This document shows positions 44,220-53,741 of a DNA stretch of 64,000 nt, in pieces. This stretch comes from JANWYT01 sp034437555 (GTDB taxonomy: Bacteria > Chloroflexota > Anaerolineae > Aggregatilineales > Phototrophicaceae), in contig DAOTTQ010000067.1 of NCBI GenBank assembly GCA_034437555.1, forward strand, positions 1-64,000, given 5' to 3'. The position numbers were made by a program, and so were the translations under genes. The notes under the pieces are model-generated. The model was not told where the DNA came from. It was given only the letters and a program-made list of their open reading frames with translations, and did not search any database. Numbering within the stretch: position 1 is the first letter of the stretch; each line of letters starts with the position of its first letter.

Positions 44220-47200
44220 ATGACAGAAGATGAAGAGAAAACTCTCGTTGAGGATATTGAGAACTTAATCGTACAAAAGGACTACCGTCAAGCCTATCGT
44301 CTCTTAAATCAGGCGATTGAAGAAGATTCTAAACTAACAGAATTTCACATATTGCGTTTAAGATTGCTGTGTGTTTATGAACCTAATGACGGTTTTACCA
44401 AAGCAAGTGGGTCTCTTTATCACCTTAAAGAAGAAGAAGAAATAGACGAAGAACGCTATGGCGAGTTCCGTGACATCATTTACCACCGATATCGTGTATT
44501 TTTGGCGGGGTCATTGGCTAAATTACAGCCCGTCATGTCGGATGTAAGTCAATTTCGTAATGAAGCCCATCTTGCACTTGCTTCGCACTTTTGGGAAGGC
44601 AAGCTATTGAATAGCCTGTTAGAAACTGCGCTGTGGTATAACGCTAATAACGCAAAAGCTTCACAAGGGACGCAAGGGCTATTTGGGTCGAGTCGTAATA
44701 CTGTTAAGCCCCTAGAACTATTAACCCAAAGCCTAAAAATAGCCACACCCCAAGATGAGTTATATCCCTTGTTAAGGGTGTGTCTTGCCGATGTTTATGC
44801 CATTCACGGTGATTTAGCCAATGCAATAGAGAACTATCGCATGAGCCTAGAGGAGCCTCAATTTCCATTTGCGCTCTTTGAGAAGTTCCGTTGGTTATGG
44901 GAACATGCCTATCACCAAATCTTGGCGCAAGTTTACTTTGCGGTGAAGTCTATGATTGATGACAACGGCGAAATTGGCGATGGGCTTGTGATGTGCCTTA
45001 ATGCCATAGATGCAAAAACGGCACTCTTTTATTTTACGCAAGGAGAAGTCTATCTTTACACTAAAAATGCTGAACAGGCACTTCATGCGTATTATGAATT
45101 TTATGATGCCCCCGAAGAACTGACAAACACCATGCTGCAAAGTGGCAATTTTATTGATGGGGTACAAGAAATTGCCAAGTTATTGCCCACTAAAGTCTCT
45201 TTTGAACGCCCTCTTGTTTACACCACTCAGGCAGTCGTTCATCGGGCAGAACCCAACAAGTTACGGGCGTTAATTGCCCTTAAGCGTTGGGATGACGTGA
45301 GCCAAAGCATTGAACAACTTTTGCAAGAAAACCCACCTAAAGTTTCTATGGATGAGCTTTATGCACTAAAAGAGCAAATGCTTGAAAAGAAGATTGAACA
45401 TCAATACGAGCTTGCTTTGCAAATGGCAGACGAAGCCTATCGCCAAAAAGACTGGCAGACCGCCAGCGCAAAATACTTGTTCAGCTCGTCTTCGGTGCAA
45501 ATGACAACAGTGCATCGGGTACGTTGTGTGGTGGCATTGGGGCAAAGTGGGAATGAATTAGAGCGTGTTCGCTTGACGTTGCGCCAGCTTGTGCCAAGCG
45601 AGTTTGAGAAACTAGACCCTGCTGACATCCAATACTTTACTGATGTGGTGGTAAAGCTGGACTTGTGGGCAGACGCGCACCGTTACATCACACAGATGCC
45701 CCTAGACCCCGATAAAGCCCTGCACTATACCAACGGGCGAAGCGCGTACATTGCCCAACAAGTAACGATAGGGCAGGCGGCACTCCAAAATCAAGAATAC
45801 GCCGTTGCTAAAGAGGTGGTTCAACACCTAGAACGCATGGCAGTGACAGACATTGACGCGGTGCTTTTTTGGGCAGAGTGGCTAAAGCAAGAGGGGCGTT
45901 GGCATCAGTTGCGTAGCTTGCTTGTGCCATATGCTAACGCTGATGAACGCGTGTTGCCATTACTGATTAGCGCAGACCTTGAACAGGGCTATATTGAGGA
46001 TGCTTCTTCGCGCATTTCACCCGATACCGCCCCAGAAATTGCGCTTCAATTGCGCCAAATGATAGAGGCGCGCGCCACGTTTAGACCCTACTTTCATGTG
46101 GTCAACATGAAGGGAAGTGTGATGGTGGATAGCCTTCGCCATGATGCCAATGCTGAAGTGTGGAACGGCTACTTTGCCATTAACTTAAAAGAAGTTAGCT
46201 ACACACGCTACAATTTAACCACTCTGCGCCACCTCTTTGACCATGAAATGGCAGACTTTTTAACCGCCTTGCACAATAACCCGTCTAACACGGCAAAATA
46301 TCACTTTTCTTGGCGGACTATTGCCAAAAATCGTCGCCTCAAAATTGTGTTGCTGTGCTGTGTAGAAGCCTATAGCGAAGAACAAGCTGTTGCAGAATCT
46401 CATGATTTATGGAGCTTGGTCTCGCGGTTATTGCCGTTGCAATCTGATAAGACTTTTTACTATGAACCCGTGTATTTGCTAGAAGAATTGCTGGCGCATT
46501 ATGAGCCATTTGAGATGCGCTCTTTTTACCAAGTGATTCGTAAGGAACGCAAGTCTTCCAGCGGCGACTTACACATCATGCCTATTGTTGCCTCTGAGGG
46601 TGATAAAAACGTGCTACTTCAAGCGTTGCTAGACGCACAGCAGGATGTATTGCTAGATGTGTACTTTCAGCCGACAGAACTGATGGCATGGGAGCGAAAT
46701 CCGCCGTTTGCCCAATCAAACTCGCAATCATCAGCAACATCTACGCTAGACGCGGGCAATTTGCAATTGCTAGAGCTAATCAACCGTGGCGCGCACATGC
46801 AACGGGTAGATAATTATTTTGGTAGTTATCCTTATGTGATGCAAATTCGGCTTGCCAGCACAAATTCTCTTAATTTGGGGCTTCGTAGCATTATACGGGT
46901 AGAGATGTTTGGGCAATCACCCGTTGATTTTATGGACGCAGTACAGGATACAGACCGCGAGATTGCGCTTCGTAACTTAAGGACCTTACGTGCTGAACAA
47001 TGGGGCTACGAAATGTCAACGCTTAAAGGGAATCGTTGGCGCTATTTATACGCCCTGCCCGAAGTGCTGATTGGAACACGCTTGCCTCTGCCTAAAAGTG
47101 ATGGTATGGTAGGAATGAAGGTTGCCCAAGTAAAGCAAGCCCCTGTTCCCAAGACACTTAGCGATAGTGGCGTAGTAATTGGTGAATTGCTAACCCCTGT

Positions 47201-48470
47201 GCAAGGCAAACGGCAAACGGTACGTCTGTCTATTGCTGATAGAATGCGCCATGTGTATGTGGTGGGGCGGACAGGAACGGGTAAATCGTCGCTGTTACAA
47301 CGCATGATTTTACAAGACATTGAACAAGGGTACGGCGTGATTGTCATTGACCCACACGGCGACCTTGTAGATGGTGTGCTAGAACGATGCCCAACGTATC
47401 GTGAACAGGATGTAATGCTGTTTGACCCTTCCGATATTGACTATCCTATGGGCTTTAATATGCTGGACGTTGAGGGCGACTTTCAGCGAAATATGGTCAT
47501 ATCAGACTTTATTGGCTTGTTATATGCCATTTTTGACCCACAACGCACCGGCATGATAGGACCGCGCTTTGAAAATGCAGTGCGTCAAAGTATGTTGGTG
47601 GCAATGGAATTACAAGACGGCTCATTTTTAGAGATGGTACGCATGTTGGCGGATGATAAATTTCGTGAACAAGCCGTTGAACTTGTAACCGACCCCATGG
47701 TAAAGATGTATTGGAATGAAATTGCCAAGAACTTTAGAAATTTGGGTGAAGGCAATATGATGGACTATGTGACATCAAAGTTCGCACGGTTTCAGGTGTC
47801 GCCACTTCGTAATATCATCGGGCAGGGCAAAACGACGCTAGATATTGAACGCATCATGAGTGAGCAAAAAATCTTGCTTGTTAACTTATCAAAGGGCAAA
47901 ATTGGGCCCGAAACGAGCCAATTTTTGGGGTTAGTGCTAATTCCGCAAATTTTTATTGCCACCCTAAAGCGGGCAAAACTAGCCCAAAGTGAACGCCACC
48001 CCATTTGCCTTTATGTGGACGAGTTTCATAATCTCACCACGTCCTCGTTTGCCCAAATGTTGTCAGAGGCGCGTAAATACGGCTTAGCCATTACTGTGGC
48101 GAACCAATTTATTAGCCAACTGACCGACCCCGTGAGAGAAGCCATTTTTGGCAATGTGGGAACGTTACTTTCCTTTCGGGTGGGGGTAAAAGATGCGATG
48201 TTCTTGGCGGAAGAATATCACCCCGTTTATGGCAACGAGGACTTAATTAACCTGCCAAACTATCATCTTTTGGTAAAGTCCTTGATGGAAGGCGAAACCA
48301 TTCAGCGTTTCCCCATCCGCACATTGTCAGATGAATATGTGGTTGATGAAGGGCGGGCAATGCGGATTCGTCAGCAGTCTCGCCAGAGCTATGGTCGTGA
48401 CCATCGCATTGTAGAACGTGGCATTAGTGAACGCCTAAAGCAATCGCCCAAACGCAAGCACCGCCCTTAA
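44220..48470 (+). CDS. Giant TPR-containing HerA/TraG-like P-loop ATPase
   Basis: 1416 residues from the ATG at 44220; a TTG six codons earlier is less likely. The N-terminal 650 residues are helical and TPR-like (for example YRQAYRLLNQAIEED, ALHAYYEFYDAPEEL, ALQMADEAYRQKDWQTASAKYL). A middle region of about 350 residues has no motif I recognise. The C-terminus is a HerA/FtsK/VirD4-type motor: Walker A VVGRTGTGKSSLLQRM near 1015-1025, VIVIDPHGDLVDG near 1040, and Walker B ICLYVDEFHNLTTSSFAQMLSEAR near 1260, followed by an arginine-rich tail. The motor resembles proteins annotated as TraM-recognition or DUF87 ATPases, but no conjugation genes accompany it. Monocistronic, with a terminator at 48492. 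Function unknown. Confidence 0.85.
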   Translation: MTEDEEKTLVEDIENLIVQKDYRQAYRLLNQAIEEDSKLTEFHILRLRLLCVYEPNDGFTKASGSLYHLKEEEEIDEERYGEFRDIIYHRYRVFLAGSLAKLQPVMSDVSQFRNEAHLALASHFWEGKLLNSLLETALWYNANNAKASQGTQGLFGSSRNTVKPLELLTQSLKIATPQDELYPLLRVCLADVYAIHGDLANAIENYRMSLEEPQFPFALFEKFRWLWEHAYHQILAQVYFAVKSMIDDNGEIGDGLVMCLNAIDAKTALFYFTQGEVYLYTKNAEQALHAYYEFYDAPEELTNTMLQSGNFIDGVQEIAKLLPTKVSFERPLVYTTQAVVHRAEPNKLRALIALKRWDDVSQSIEQLLQENPPKVSMDELYALKEQMLEKKIEHQYELALQMADEAYRQKDWQTASAKYLFSSSSVQMTTVHRVRCVVALGQSGNELERVRLTLRQLVPSEFEKLDPADIQYFTDVVVKLDLWADAHRYITQMPLDPDKALHYTNGRSAYIAQQVTIGQAALQNQEYAVAKEVVQHLERMAVTDIDAVLFWAEWLKQEGRWHQLRSLLVPYANADERVLPLLISADLEQGYIEDASSRISPDTAPEIALQLRQMIEARATFRPYFHVVNMKGSVMVDSLRHDANAEVWNGYFAINLKEVSYTRYNLTTLRHLFDHEMADFLTALHNNPSNTAKYHFSWRTIAKNRRLKIVLLCCVEAYSEEQAVAESHDLWSLVSRLLPLQSDKTFYYEPVYLLEELLAHYEPFEMRSFYQVIRKERKSSSGDLHIMPIVASEGDKNVLLQALLDAQQDVLLDVYFQPTELMAWERNPPFAQSNSQSSATSTLDAGNLQLLELINRGAHMQRVDNYFGSYPYVMQIRLASTNSLNLGLRSIIRVEMFGQSPVDFMDAVQDTDREIALRNLRTLRAEQWGYEMSTLKGNRWRYLYALPEVLIGTRLPLPKSDGMVGMKVAQVKQAPVPKTLSDSGVVIGELLTPVQGKRQTVRLSIADRMRHVYVVGRTGTGKSSLLQRMILQDIEQGYGVIVIDPHGDLVDGVLERCPTYREQDVMLFDPSDIDYPMGFNMLDVEGDFQRNMVISDFIGLLYAIFDPQRTGMIGPRFENAVRQSMLVAMELQDGSFLEMVRMLADDKFREQAVELVTDPMVKMYWNEIAKNFRNLGEGNMMDYVTSKFARFQVSPLRNIIGQGKTTLDIERIMSEQKILLVNLSKGKIGPETSQFLGLVLIPQIFIATLKRAKLAQSERHPICLYVDEFHNLTTSSFAQMLSEARKYGLAITVANQFISQLTDPVREAIFGNVGTLLSFRVGVKDAMFLAEEYHPVYGNEDLINLPNYHLLVKSLMEGETIQRFPIRTLSDEYVVDEGRAMRIRQQSRQSYGRDHRIVERGISERLKQSPKRKHRP

Positions 48471-48491
48471 ACATGATGGCTTTACACAAGC

Positions 48492-48525
48492 AAAATGCCG
48501 ATTCGTATGCCAGAATCGGCATTTT
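48492..48525. terminator. Bidirectional terminator between TPR-HerA and FAH-family genes
   Basis: AAAATGCCGATTC pairs perfectly with GAATCGGCATTTT across an 8-base loop. It has T runs on both strands and separates two convergent genes. Confidence 0.9.
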
Positions 48526-48535
48526 CGTGAGGTGT

Positions 48536-49396
48536 TTAGACGATTTTGTTGGTGAGTTGCCCTAAGCCCTCTATTTCAACCGTCATGCTATCACCACTTT
48601 GTAGCCACACCTTTTCGCTCATGCCCAAAATGACTCCTTCGGGCGTGCCTGTGCTAATGATGTCACCGACTTCTAAAGCAAAGTGACGGCTGACATAGCT
48701 AATCACTTCGGCAACACTAAAAATCATGTCGTTGGTACTGCTGTTTTGGCGCAAATCACCGTTTACCCAGCACTTTACGCTTAGGTTTTGGGGGTCTGGC
48801 ACGTCATCCGCTGTCACCAAGTAGGGACCAATGGGTAAGTAACGGTCTAGAGTTTTGCCCAATAGCCATTGGCTGGTGGTGAGCTGTAAGTCGCGTGCGC
48901 TGATGTCATTGGCGTTGCAATAGCCAAAAACATATTCTAGGGCTTCGGCTTCGCTCACGTTAAACGCGCGTTTGCCAATGACCACGCAAAGCTCGGCTTC
49001 ATAGTCCACTTGTTGCGCGTGGGGGTTGGTTGGAACATCATCTTTGTGCGAGGCAATGGTGTTACTAAACTTAGAGAAAATAATGGGCGTAGTAGGAATT
49101 TTCGCGCCTGTTTCTTCGGCATGACGGCGATAGTTAAGCCCTACACACAAAATCTTTGAGGGCGTTGGCACGCAGGGCGCATGAACCACCGTGCGCTCAT
49201 CAAAAAACCACGAGGGGTCGGCTTTTTCTAGGGCGCGATAGGCGAGGGATAGCCCCTGTGTAAAGAGTGTCTCTAGCTTGGGCATGGGCTGATGAGGAAG
49301 TAGCGATAGGCTCGCTTTTTCTAAGTCAATAATGCCTTTTTCGGTAGAAATGCCTATTTTGATGCCTTGTGTTGTGCGGTAATGGATGAGCTTCAT
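48536..49396 (-). CDS. Fumarylacetoacetate hydrolase family protein
   Basis: 286 residues with a C-terminal FAH barrel from about residue 75. Metal and active-site motifs are visible: ILCVGLNYRRHAEE, DYEAELCVVIGKRA, YCNANDISARDLQ, SQWLLGKTLD and GDIISTGTPEGV. Members act as acylpyruvate hydrolases, oxaloacetate decarboxylases or 2-keto acid hydratases/isomerases, and the exact reaction cannot be read from sequence. It lies 32 bases after an epimerase gene, itself downstream of potBCDA. Confidence 0.87.
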   Translation of the reverse strand: MKLIHYRTTQGIKIGISTEKGIIDLEKASLSLLPHQPMPKLETLFTQGLSLAYRALEKADPSWFFDERTVVHAPCVPTPSKILCVGLNYRRHAEETGAKIPTTPIIFSKFSNTIASHKDDVPTNPHAQQVDYEAELCVVIGKRAFNVSEAEALEYVFGYCNANDISARDLQLTTSQWLLGKTLDRYLPIGPYLVTADDVPDPQNLSVKCWVNGDLRQNSSTNDMIFSVAEVISYVSRHFALEVGDIISTGTPEGVILGMSEKVWLQSGDSMTVEIEGLGQLTNKIV

Positions 49397-49428
49397 TGTA
49401 TTTTTCTTCTCAATGATTCTAAGGGTCG

Positions 49429-50382
49429 TTAAAGGCGTTCTTGTGCTACCAGGTGCTTAAAAGCGTTTAGGGTGTCGCGTACTCCCTCTAAGAGGGGTGT
49501 TTCATAAACTGTAAAATGACGGCGTAGTTCACTATCATCAAAGCCTTCGGGGAATACCAACCGTTCTGTGCCATGTGTAATTTTCGCGTTCGGTATGACG
49601 TTCTTAATGGCTTCTACAACGTCGCTAATGGCGTTTACTTTGCCCCCCAAGTTAAAATTGTGTGCGCCATCTAGGGGTTTAAGCGACGCGTCAATAAATT
49701 GACGTGCGACATCGCTGGCAAGCTGAAGTTGGGTTGTACCCCCAAAGTTAATGTGAAAGAGTTCACCTTTTACAGACGCGAGCATGGCTTTGGTGGGGTC
49801 ACTGGTAAGCCCTTGGTCACGCCCAATACCGTACACCGTGTAAGGACGAAGCGCGGTACTGCTGATGCGATGGTCTTGCCAATAAATGCGGGCTATGCCT
49901 TCATCAGCTTGCTTATATACGCCGTAAAGCGTGCTAGGGTAGTGTGGGGCATCATGCGCCACCAAACCCGCGCCATAGCGTGAGGCTTCGCCGTAAATGG
50001 CAATTGAAGAGGCTTGTACGATGTGAGCTACACCCGTTTGGCGTGCTGCCTCAAAGACGTTGACTGTGCCAACAACGTTGACTTGTGCGCCTAAAATGGG
50101 GTCTTTCTTACAAAATGGCACTTGTAGCGCGGCTAAATGAATGACGTGGGTAATGCCGTGTTCTTTGAAGGCGTTTAACACGCTTTCGGGCTGGACAAGG
50201 TCACCCTTCACCCATGTGACACGCGCTTGCTCTTCAGGGCTTAGGAGGTAATCTACACGATGCCCACTGGCGGCAAGGTCAAAACTCACGACATTTTCGC
50301 CTGCTTTTACAAGATGATATAGTGTCCATGCGCCGATGCACCCTAAAGCTCCCGTGACTAAGAAAACGCGACTTTCTACCAT
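49429..50382 (-). CDS. NAD-dependent epimerase/dehydratase
   Basis: An extended SDR of 317 residues. The cofactor motif is FLVTGALGCIGAWTLYHL, with SFDLAAS ending the second strand; an acidic residue there favours NAD. The active site is ASSIAIYGEAS with the Tyr/Lys pair in YGVYKQADE. RPYTVYGIGRDQG follows. The substrate is unknown; it resembles uronate dehydrogenase or sugar epimerase relatives. It lies 67 bases after potA and 32 before the FAH-family gene, probably within one transcription unit. Confidence 0.85.
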   Translation of the reverse strand: MVESRVFLVTGALGCIGAWTLYHLVKAGENVVSFDLAASGHRVDYLLSPEEQARVTWVKGDLVQPESVLNAFKEHGITHVIHLAALQVPFCKKDPILGAQVNVVGTVNVFEAARQTGVAHIVQASSIAIYGEASRYGAGLVAHDAPHYPSTLYGVYKQADEGIARIYWQDHRISSTALRPYTVYGIGRDQGLTSDPTKAMLASVKGELFHINFGGTTQLQLASDVARQFIDASLKPLDGAHNFNLGGKVNAISDVVEAIKNVIPNAKITHGTERLVFPEGFDDSELRRHFTVYETPLLEGVRDTLNAFKHLVAQERL

Positions 50383-50449
50383 TCTTCCCCCTAAATATTT
50401 TTTAGCTTAAATAGGGTAGATTGTAGCACGAAAGTCGCTTTCTTGCCCT

Positions 50450-51565
50450 CTAATCTGCTAATAGCCGTGCGTTCTGTAAGTCCCATGATAGGCTGACATG
50501 CTCGCCTTCTTCAAATGCAAACCCGCGCTTAAATTGCGTATTTTGCATGCGTACTCGTAAAAAACTCTCGCCAATACGCACTGTATAACGCGTGTCGGTG
50601 CCTAAATACTGCACCTGTGTTACTTGCCCTTGTACTTGTGCCGTCTGTTCGTTCTCAATCGGCGCGTTATAGAGCTTTAGCTGAATACGCTCGGGACGAA
50701 TTGCTAATGTAGGCGTGGCAGAGGCGAGGACGTTGGCTTCCGTAATAAGAACGCGCACGCTTTGTTCGGCATCCAAAGCCACTTGCACTGTTTTGCCCTC
50801 TACGCTTAAAATTTGTACGGGTATAAAGTTTGTTTCACCAATGAAGTCGGCAACGAAGCGATTTTTTGGGGTTTCGTAAATGTCGCTAGGTGTGCCAATT
50901 TGTAGCACGCGCCCCTCGCTCATGACAGCAATTCTATCCGCCATTGTTAGGGCTTCTTCTTGGTCATGCGTCACGTATACAAACGTAATGCCTACTTCGC
51001 GTTGGAGGCTTTTTAGCTCTTCTTGCATTTCACGCCGTAGCTTAAGGTCAAGTGCGCCAAGTGGCTCATCCAGTAAAAGCACCGCAGGGCGATTAACAAT
51101 GGCACGCGCCAATGCCACCCGTTGTTGTTGCCCCCCTGATAGTTCACTGGGCTTGCGTGTGGCAACCTTGGGCAAGCGTACTAGCTCTAGGGCGTGATGA
51201 GCGCGTTTTTCGGCTTCTTTCTTGGGGACATGCGCCATTTGCAAGCCAAACATCACATTTTGTAAAACGCTCATGTGAGGGAACAACACATAATCCTGAA
51301 ATACAGTGTTTACGGGGCGTTGAAAGGCGGGGATGCCCTGCATCGGCTGGCTGTCAATCCAGATTTCACCTGCGGTCGGTTGCTCAAAGCCGGCAATCAG
51401 GCGAAGTGTGGTTGTCTTTCCGCACCCGCTGGGACCCAGCAACGCAAAAAACTCACCGTCAAAAATTTCAAACGAGATGCCATCAACGGCACGCACACGC
51501 CCATCTTTTTGTTGGGCGTCAAACTCTTTTGCCACCCCGACAAGGCGTACTTTCTCTTGGGTCAT
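50450..51565 (-). CDS. potA: Spermidine/putrescine ABC transporter ATPase PotA
   Basis: 371 residues. The ATPase domain carries Walker A LLGPSGCGKTTT, Q-loop VFQDYVLFPHM, signature LSGGQQQRVALARA, Walker B LLLDEPLGALD and the switch His in VTHDQEEAL. A C-terminal TOBE domain (from about 285) fits PotA/CysA-type importers. Here potA is the last transporter gene, after potB, potC and potD, whereas many genomes place it first. A hairpin separates it from potD. Confidence 0.93.
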   Translation of the reverse strand: MTQEKVRLVGVAKEFDAQQKDGRVRAVDGISFEIFDGEFFALLGPSGCGKTTTLRLIAGFEQPTAGEIWIDSQPMQGIPAFQRPVNTVFQDYVLFPHMSVLQNVMFGLQMAHVPKKEAEKRAHHALELVRLPKVATRKPSELSGGQQQRVALARAIVNRPAVLLLDEPLGALDLKLRREMQEELKSLQREVGITFVYVTHDQEEALTMADRIAVMSEGRVLQIGTPSDIYETPKNRFVADFIGETNFIPVQILSVEGKTVQVALDAEQSVRVLITEANVLASATPTLAIRPERIQLKLYNAPIENEQTAQVQGQVTQVQYLGTDTRYTVRIGESFLRVRMQNTQFKRGFAFEEGEHVSLSWDLQNARLLAD

Positions 51566-51591
51566 GCGGTCTCTTTCTTGTTATTTTGGTA

Positions 51592-51616
51592 AACAAGGGG
51601 CTTTTTACCCCTTGTT
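51592..51616. promoter_or_regulatory. Intercistronic hairpin between potD and potA
   Basis: AACAAGGGG pairs perfectly with CCCCTTGTT around a 7-base loop. There is no clean T run in the direction of transcription, so it more likely stabilises the potBCD transcript end or causes only partial termination. Confidence 0.55.
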
Positions 51617-51643
51617 GTGTATCTATATCAATTGAAAAAGGGG

Positions 51644-52762
51644 TTATTGCCCCATAAAGATAAGAATTTCTTCCCAGTTTTGGGCGTAAAGTTCTTCGGC
51701 TTCGGTAACGGGCAAATAGAACTGTAGGCGGTCAAAGGCATCTTCGGGAATGTAAACCGCAGGGTTAGTAAGATAGCTTGGGATGACAAACCCACTATCA
51801 ATGGCGGCTTGGTTGGTGGTGGGGTAGGCGGTGTCATTGCTAATTTGTGCGGCAACATAGGGGTCATTAAGGTAATCAATGAACGCCTCTGCCAATGGTA
51901 CGTTTTGCGCCTCTGTTAAAATCACGGCGTTGGTTACGTCAATAATGCCACCTTCTTCTGGTACAACATATTCAAAGGTATCACATTCGCACTGGGTCAT
52001 TAGGTCAAATGCTTCTGCGCTATAGGTCATTAGCATGTCGGTTTCGCCCGAACCCAAAAGTTCCTTAAACCCACCCGTAACAGCAATCACATTCCCACTG
52101 TTTTCGCGTAAAAATTCTGCAGCAGAGAGAATTTCTTCTTCATCGAGGGTGCTGGGTGATTGACCGCGCATTAAAAAGACAGGCGCAAACGCCCCGCGAT
52201 AGTCGTCAATCCAAACGACTGCACCCTCGTAATCATACATTTGTTGCCAAGAGGTAATCTCAAAGCCCACATTTTCGCGGTTATATGCCAGCCCAAAGCT
52301 AGAGAACAGGTAAGGTACACCATACTCATTATTGGGGTCGAAGTACTGGCTTTTCCAGCGTTCAGAGGTGTTGACGGCGTTAGGAATGTTCTCAAAATTG
52401 AGCTTTTGAATGAGTTCCTCACGAATCATAATTTCAATGGCGTAATCGTTGGGGAATGCTACATCAAAGCCGGGGTTGCCTTGTCTCATGCGGGCAATCA
52501 TGCTTTCGTTGGTGTCGTAAAAATCAAGTGTGACAGTGACATCACACAGGCGTTCAAATTCGGGAATGGTACTTTCGCCAATATACGAAGTCCAATTATA
52601 AACTGCCAAACTTTGCCCACTAAAACCTTCGGGGCATGTCCATTCAATGCTTCCTTCAAGAGGTTCATCAGGCGATTCGGTGGCATCTTGTGCCATAGCA
52701 ACAAGGCTAAACAGGCTTGCCATCAGCATGATGATTAAAAGGCGAATTGTGGCTGTTTTCAT
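51644..52762 (-). CDS. potD: Polyamine ABC transporter substrate-binding protein PotD/PotF-like
   Basis: 372 residues. A signal peptide (LLIIMLMASLFSLVAMA-QDA) is followed by a type II periplasmic binding fold. LAVYNWTSYIGESTIPEFE is the PotD/PotF start, and VTLDFYDTNESMIARMRQGNPGFDVAFPNDY carries conserved ligand-pocket positions. There is no lipobox Cys. The mature protein captures spermidine, putrescine or a related cation for PotBC. It is the third gene of potBCDA. Confidence 0.92.
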   Translation of the reverse strand: MKTATIRLLIIMLMASLFSLVAMAQDATESPDEPLEGSIEWTCPEGFSGQSLAVYNWTSYIGESTIPEFERLCDVTVTLDFYDTNESMIARMRQGNPGFDVAFPNDYAIEIMIREELIQKLNFENIPNAVNTSERWKSQYFDPNNEYGVPYLFSSFGLAYNRENVGFEITSWQQMYDYEGAVVWIDDYRGAFAPVFLMRGQSPSTLDEEEILSAAEFLRENSGNVIAVTGGFKELLGSGETDMLMTYSAEAFDLMTQCECDTFEYVVPEEGGIIDVTNAVILTEAQNVPLAEAFIDYLNDPYVAAQISNDTAYPTTNQAAIDSGFVIPSYLTNPAVYIPEDAFDRLQFYLPVTEAEELYAQNWEEILIFMGQ

Positions 52763-52798
52763 GTGTTTCTCCTATAAAGATAAAAAAAGACGGAAACA

Positions 52799-53737
52799 TT
52801 AACTAATGCGTGAGCGTGAGCTTTGGAGCATTAGGGAAATACCGACAAGAACGGTAGAAATCAGAATCATCAACGTGGAAATGGCGTTGATTTCTGGCGT
52901 TACGCCTTCTCTGATAGAGGCTTGTACATATACGGGCAGGGTAGATGTGCCTACACCGGATAGCAAGAATGAAACAATAAAATCATCGAGTGACATGGTG
53001 AATGCCAGTAACGCCCCCGAAATAATACCCGGTAACAACAAAGGGAACGTGATATGCCAGAACGCTTGCCACGCATTCGCGCCAAGGTCGGCGGCAGCTT
53101 CTTCATAGTGGGGGTTCATGTCTGCAAGGCGTGCGCGTACCACCAACGCCACATAAGAAATGTTAAACGCTACATGCCCGATGATGATAGTTCCCATGCC
53201 ACTGGTAACGCGCGTGCCTGTAGACATCTGAATGAGGTCTAGCGCAATTTTGAAGAACAACGCCAATGAGAAGGCTTGGGTTACGTCCGGAATAATCAGC
53301 GGAAAGAACAAAATGCCGTCTAAGAGACGTTTGCCCCTAAACTGACCGCGTGCCATAGAGATAGCCACTAGCGTGCCAATGACCGTACTAATGAGGGTGG
53401 CATAAACGCCCACATAAAGGCTTTTGCCCAGTGCGTCTAGCATTAGTTTGCTAGAAAATGCGCCGCTTTCCCCTAAATTACCCACCGCGCCGTTAAAAAT
53501 GGTCTCGTACCATCGCAGGCTGAAGCCTGTCCAGTGCGTTAGTGAGGATGAGGTATTGAACGAAAATAGCACCAACAGGGCAATCGGAATCCACAGGAAG
53601 GCGTACGCGCCCATAGCAGATGTCCAAAAGGTAAACTTGCCCAAACGCGAAGCCACTTTTAGGTTAAAAGGCGGTTGCCATGACGCAGACGACAATGTAG
53701 GAAGGGTTTTTGGTTGTGCTTGTACATTGCTTGCCAT
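52799..53737 (-). CDS. potC: Polyamine ABC transporter permease PotC
   Basis: About 312 residues from the ATG at 53737, with six membrane segments. The cytoplasmic EAA loop EEAAADLGANAWQAFWHITFPLLLPGI docks the ATPase. Late SLDDFIVSFLLSGVGTSTLPV is the PotC/YdcV signature. The N-terminal tail of about 45 residues is longer than usual. It starts 4 bases after potB ends; an upstream in-frame ATG inside potB is rejected. Confidence 0.92.
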   Translation of the reverse strand: MASNVQAQPKTLPTLSSASWQPPFNLKVASRLGKFTFWTSAMGAYAFLWIPIALLVLFSFNTSSSLTHWTGFSLRWYETIFNGAVGNLGESGAFSSKLMLDALGKSLYVGVYATLISTVIGTLVAISMARGQFRGKRLLDGILFFPLIIPDVTQAFSLALFFKIALDLIQMSTGTRVTSGMGTIIIGHVAFNISYVALVVRARLADMNPHYEEAAADLGANAWQAFWHITFPLLLPGIISGALLAFTMSLDDFIVSFLLSGVGTSTLPVYVQASIREGVTPEINAISTLMILISTVLVGISLMLQSSRSRIS

Positions 53738-53741
53738 GGGG

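Noticed and set aside
44220..48470. Part of a conjugative or integrative element
   Set aside because: No relaxase, type IV secretion gene, integrase or attachment repeat accompanies the TraG/HerA-like ATPase.
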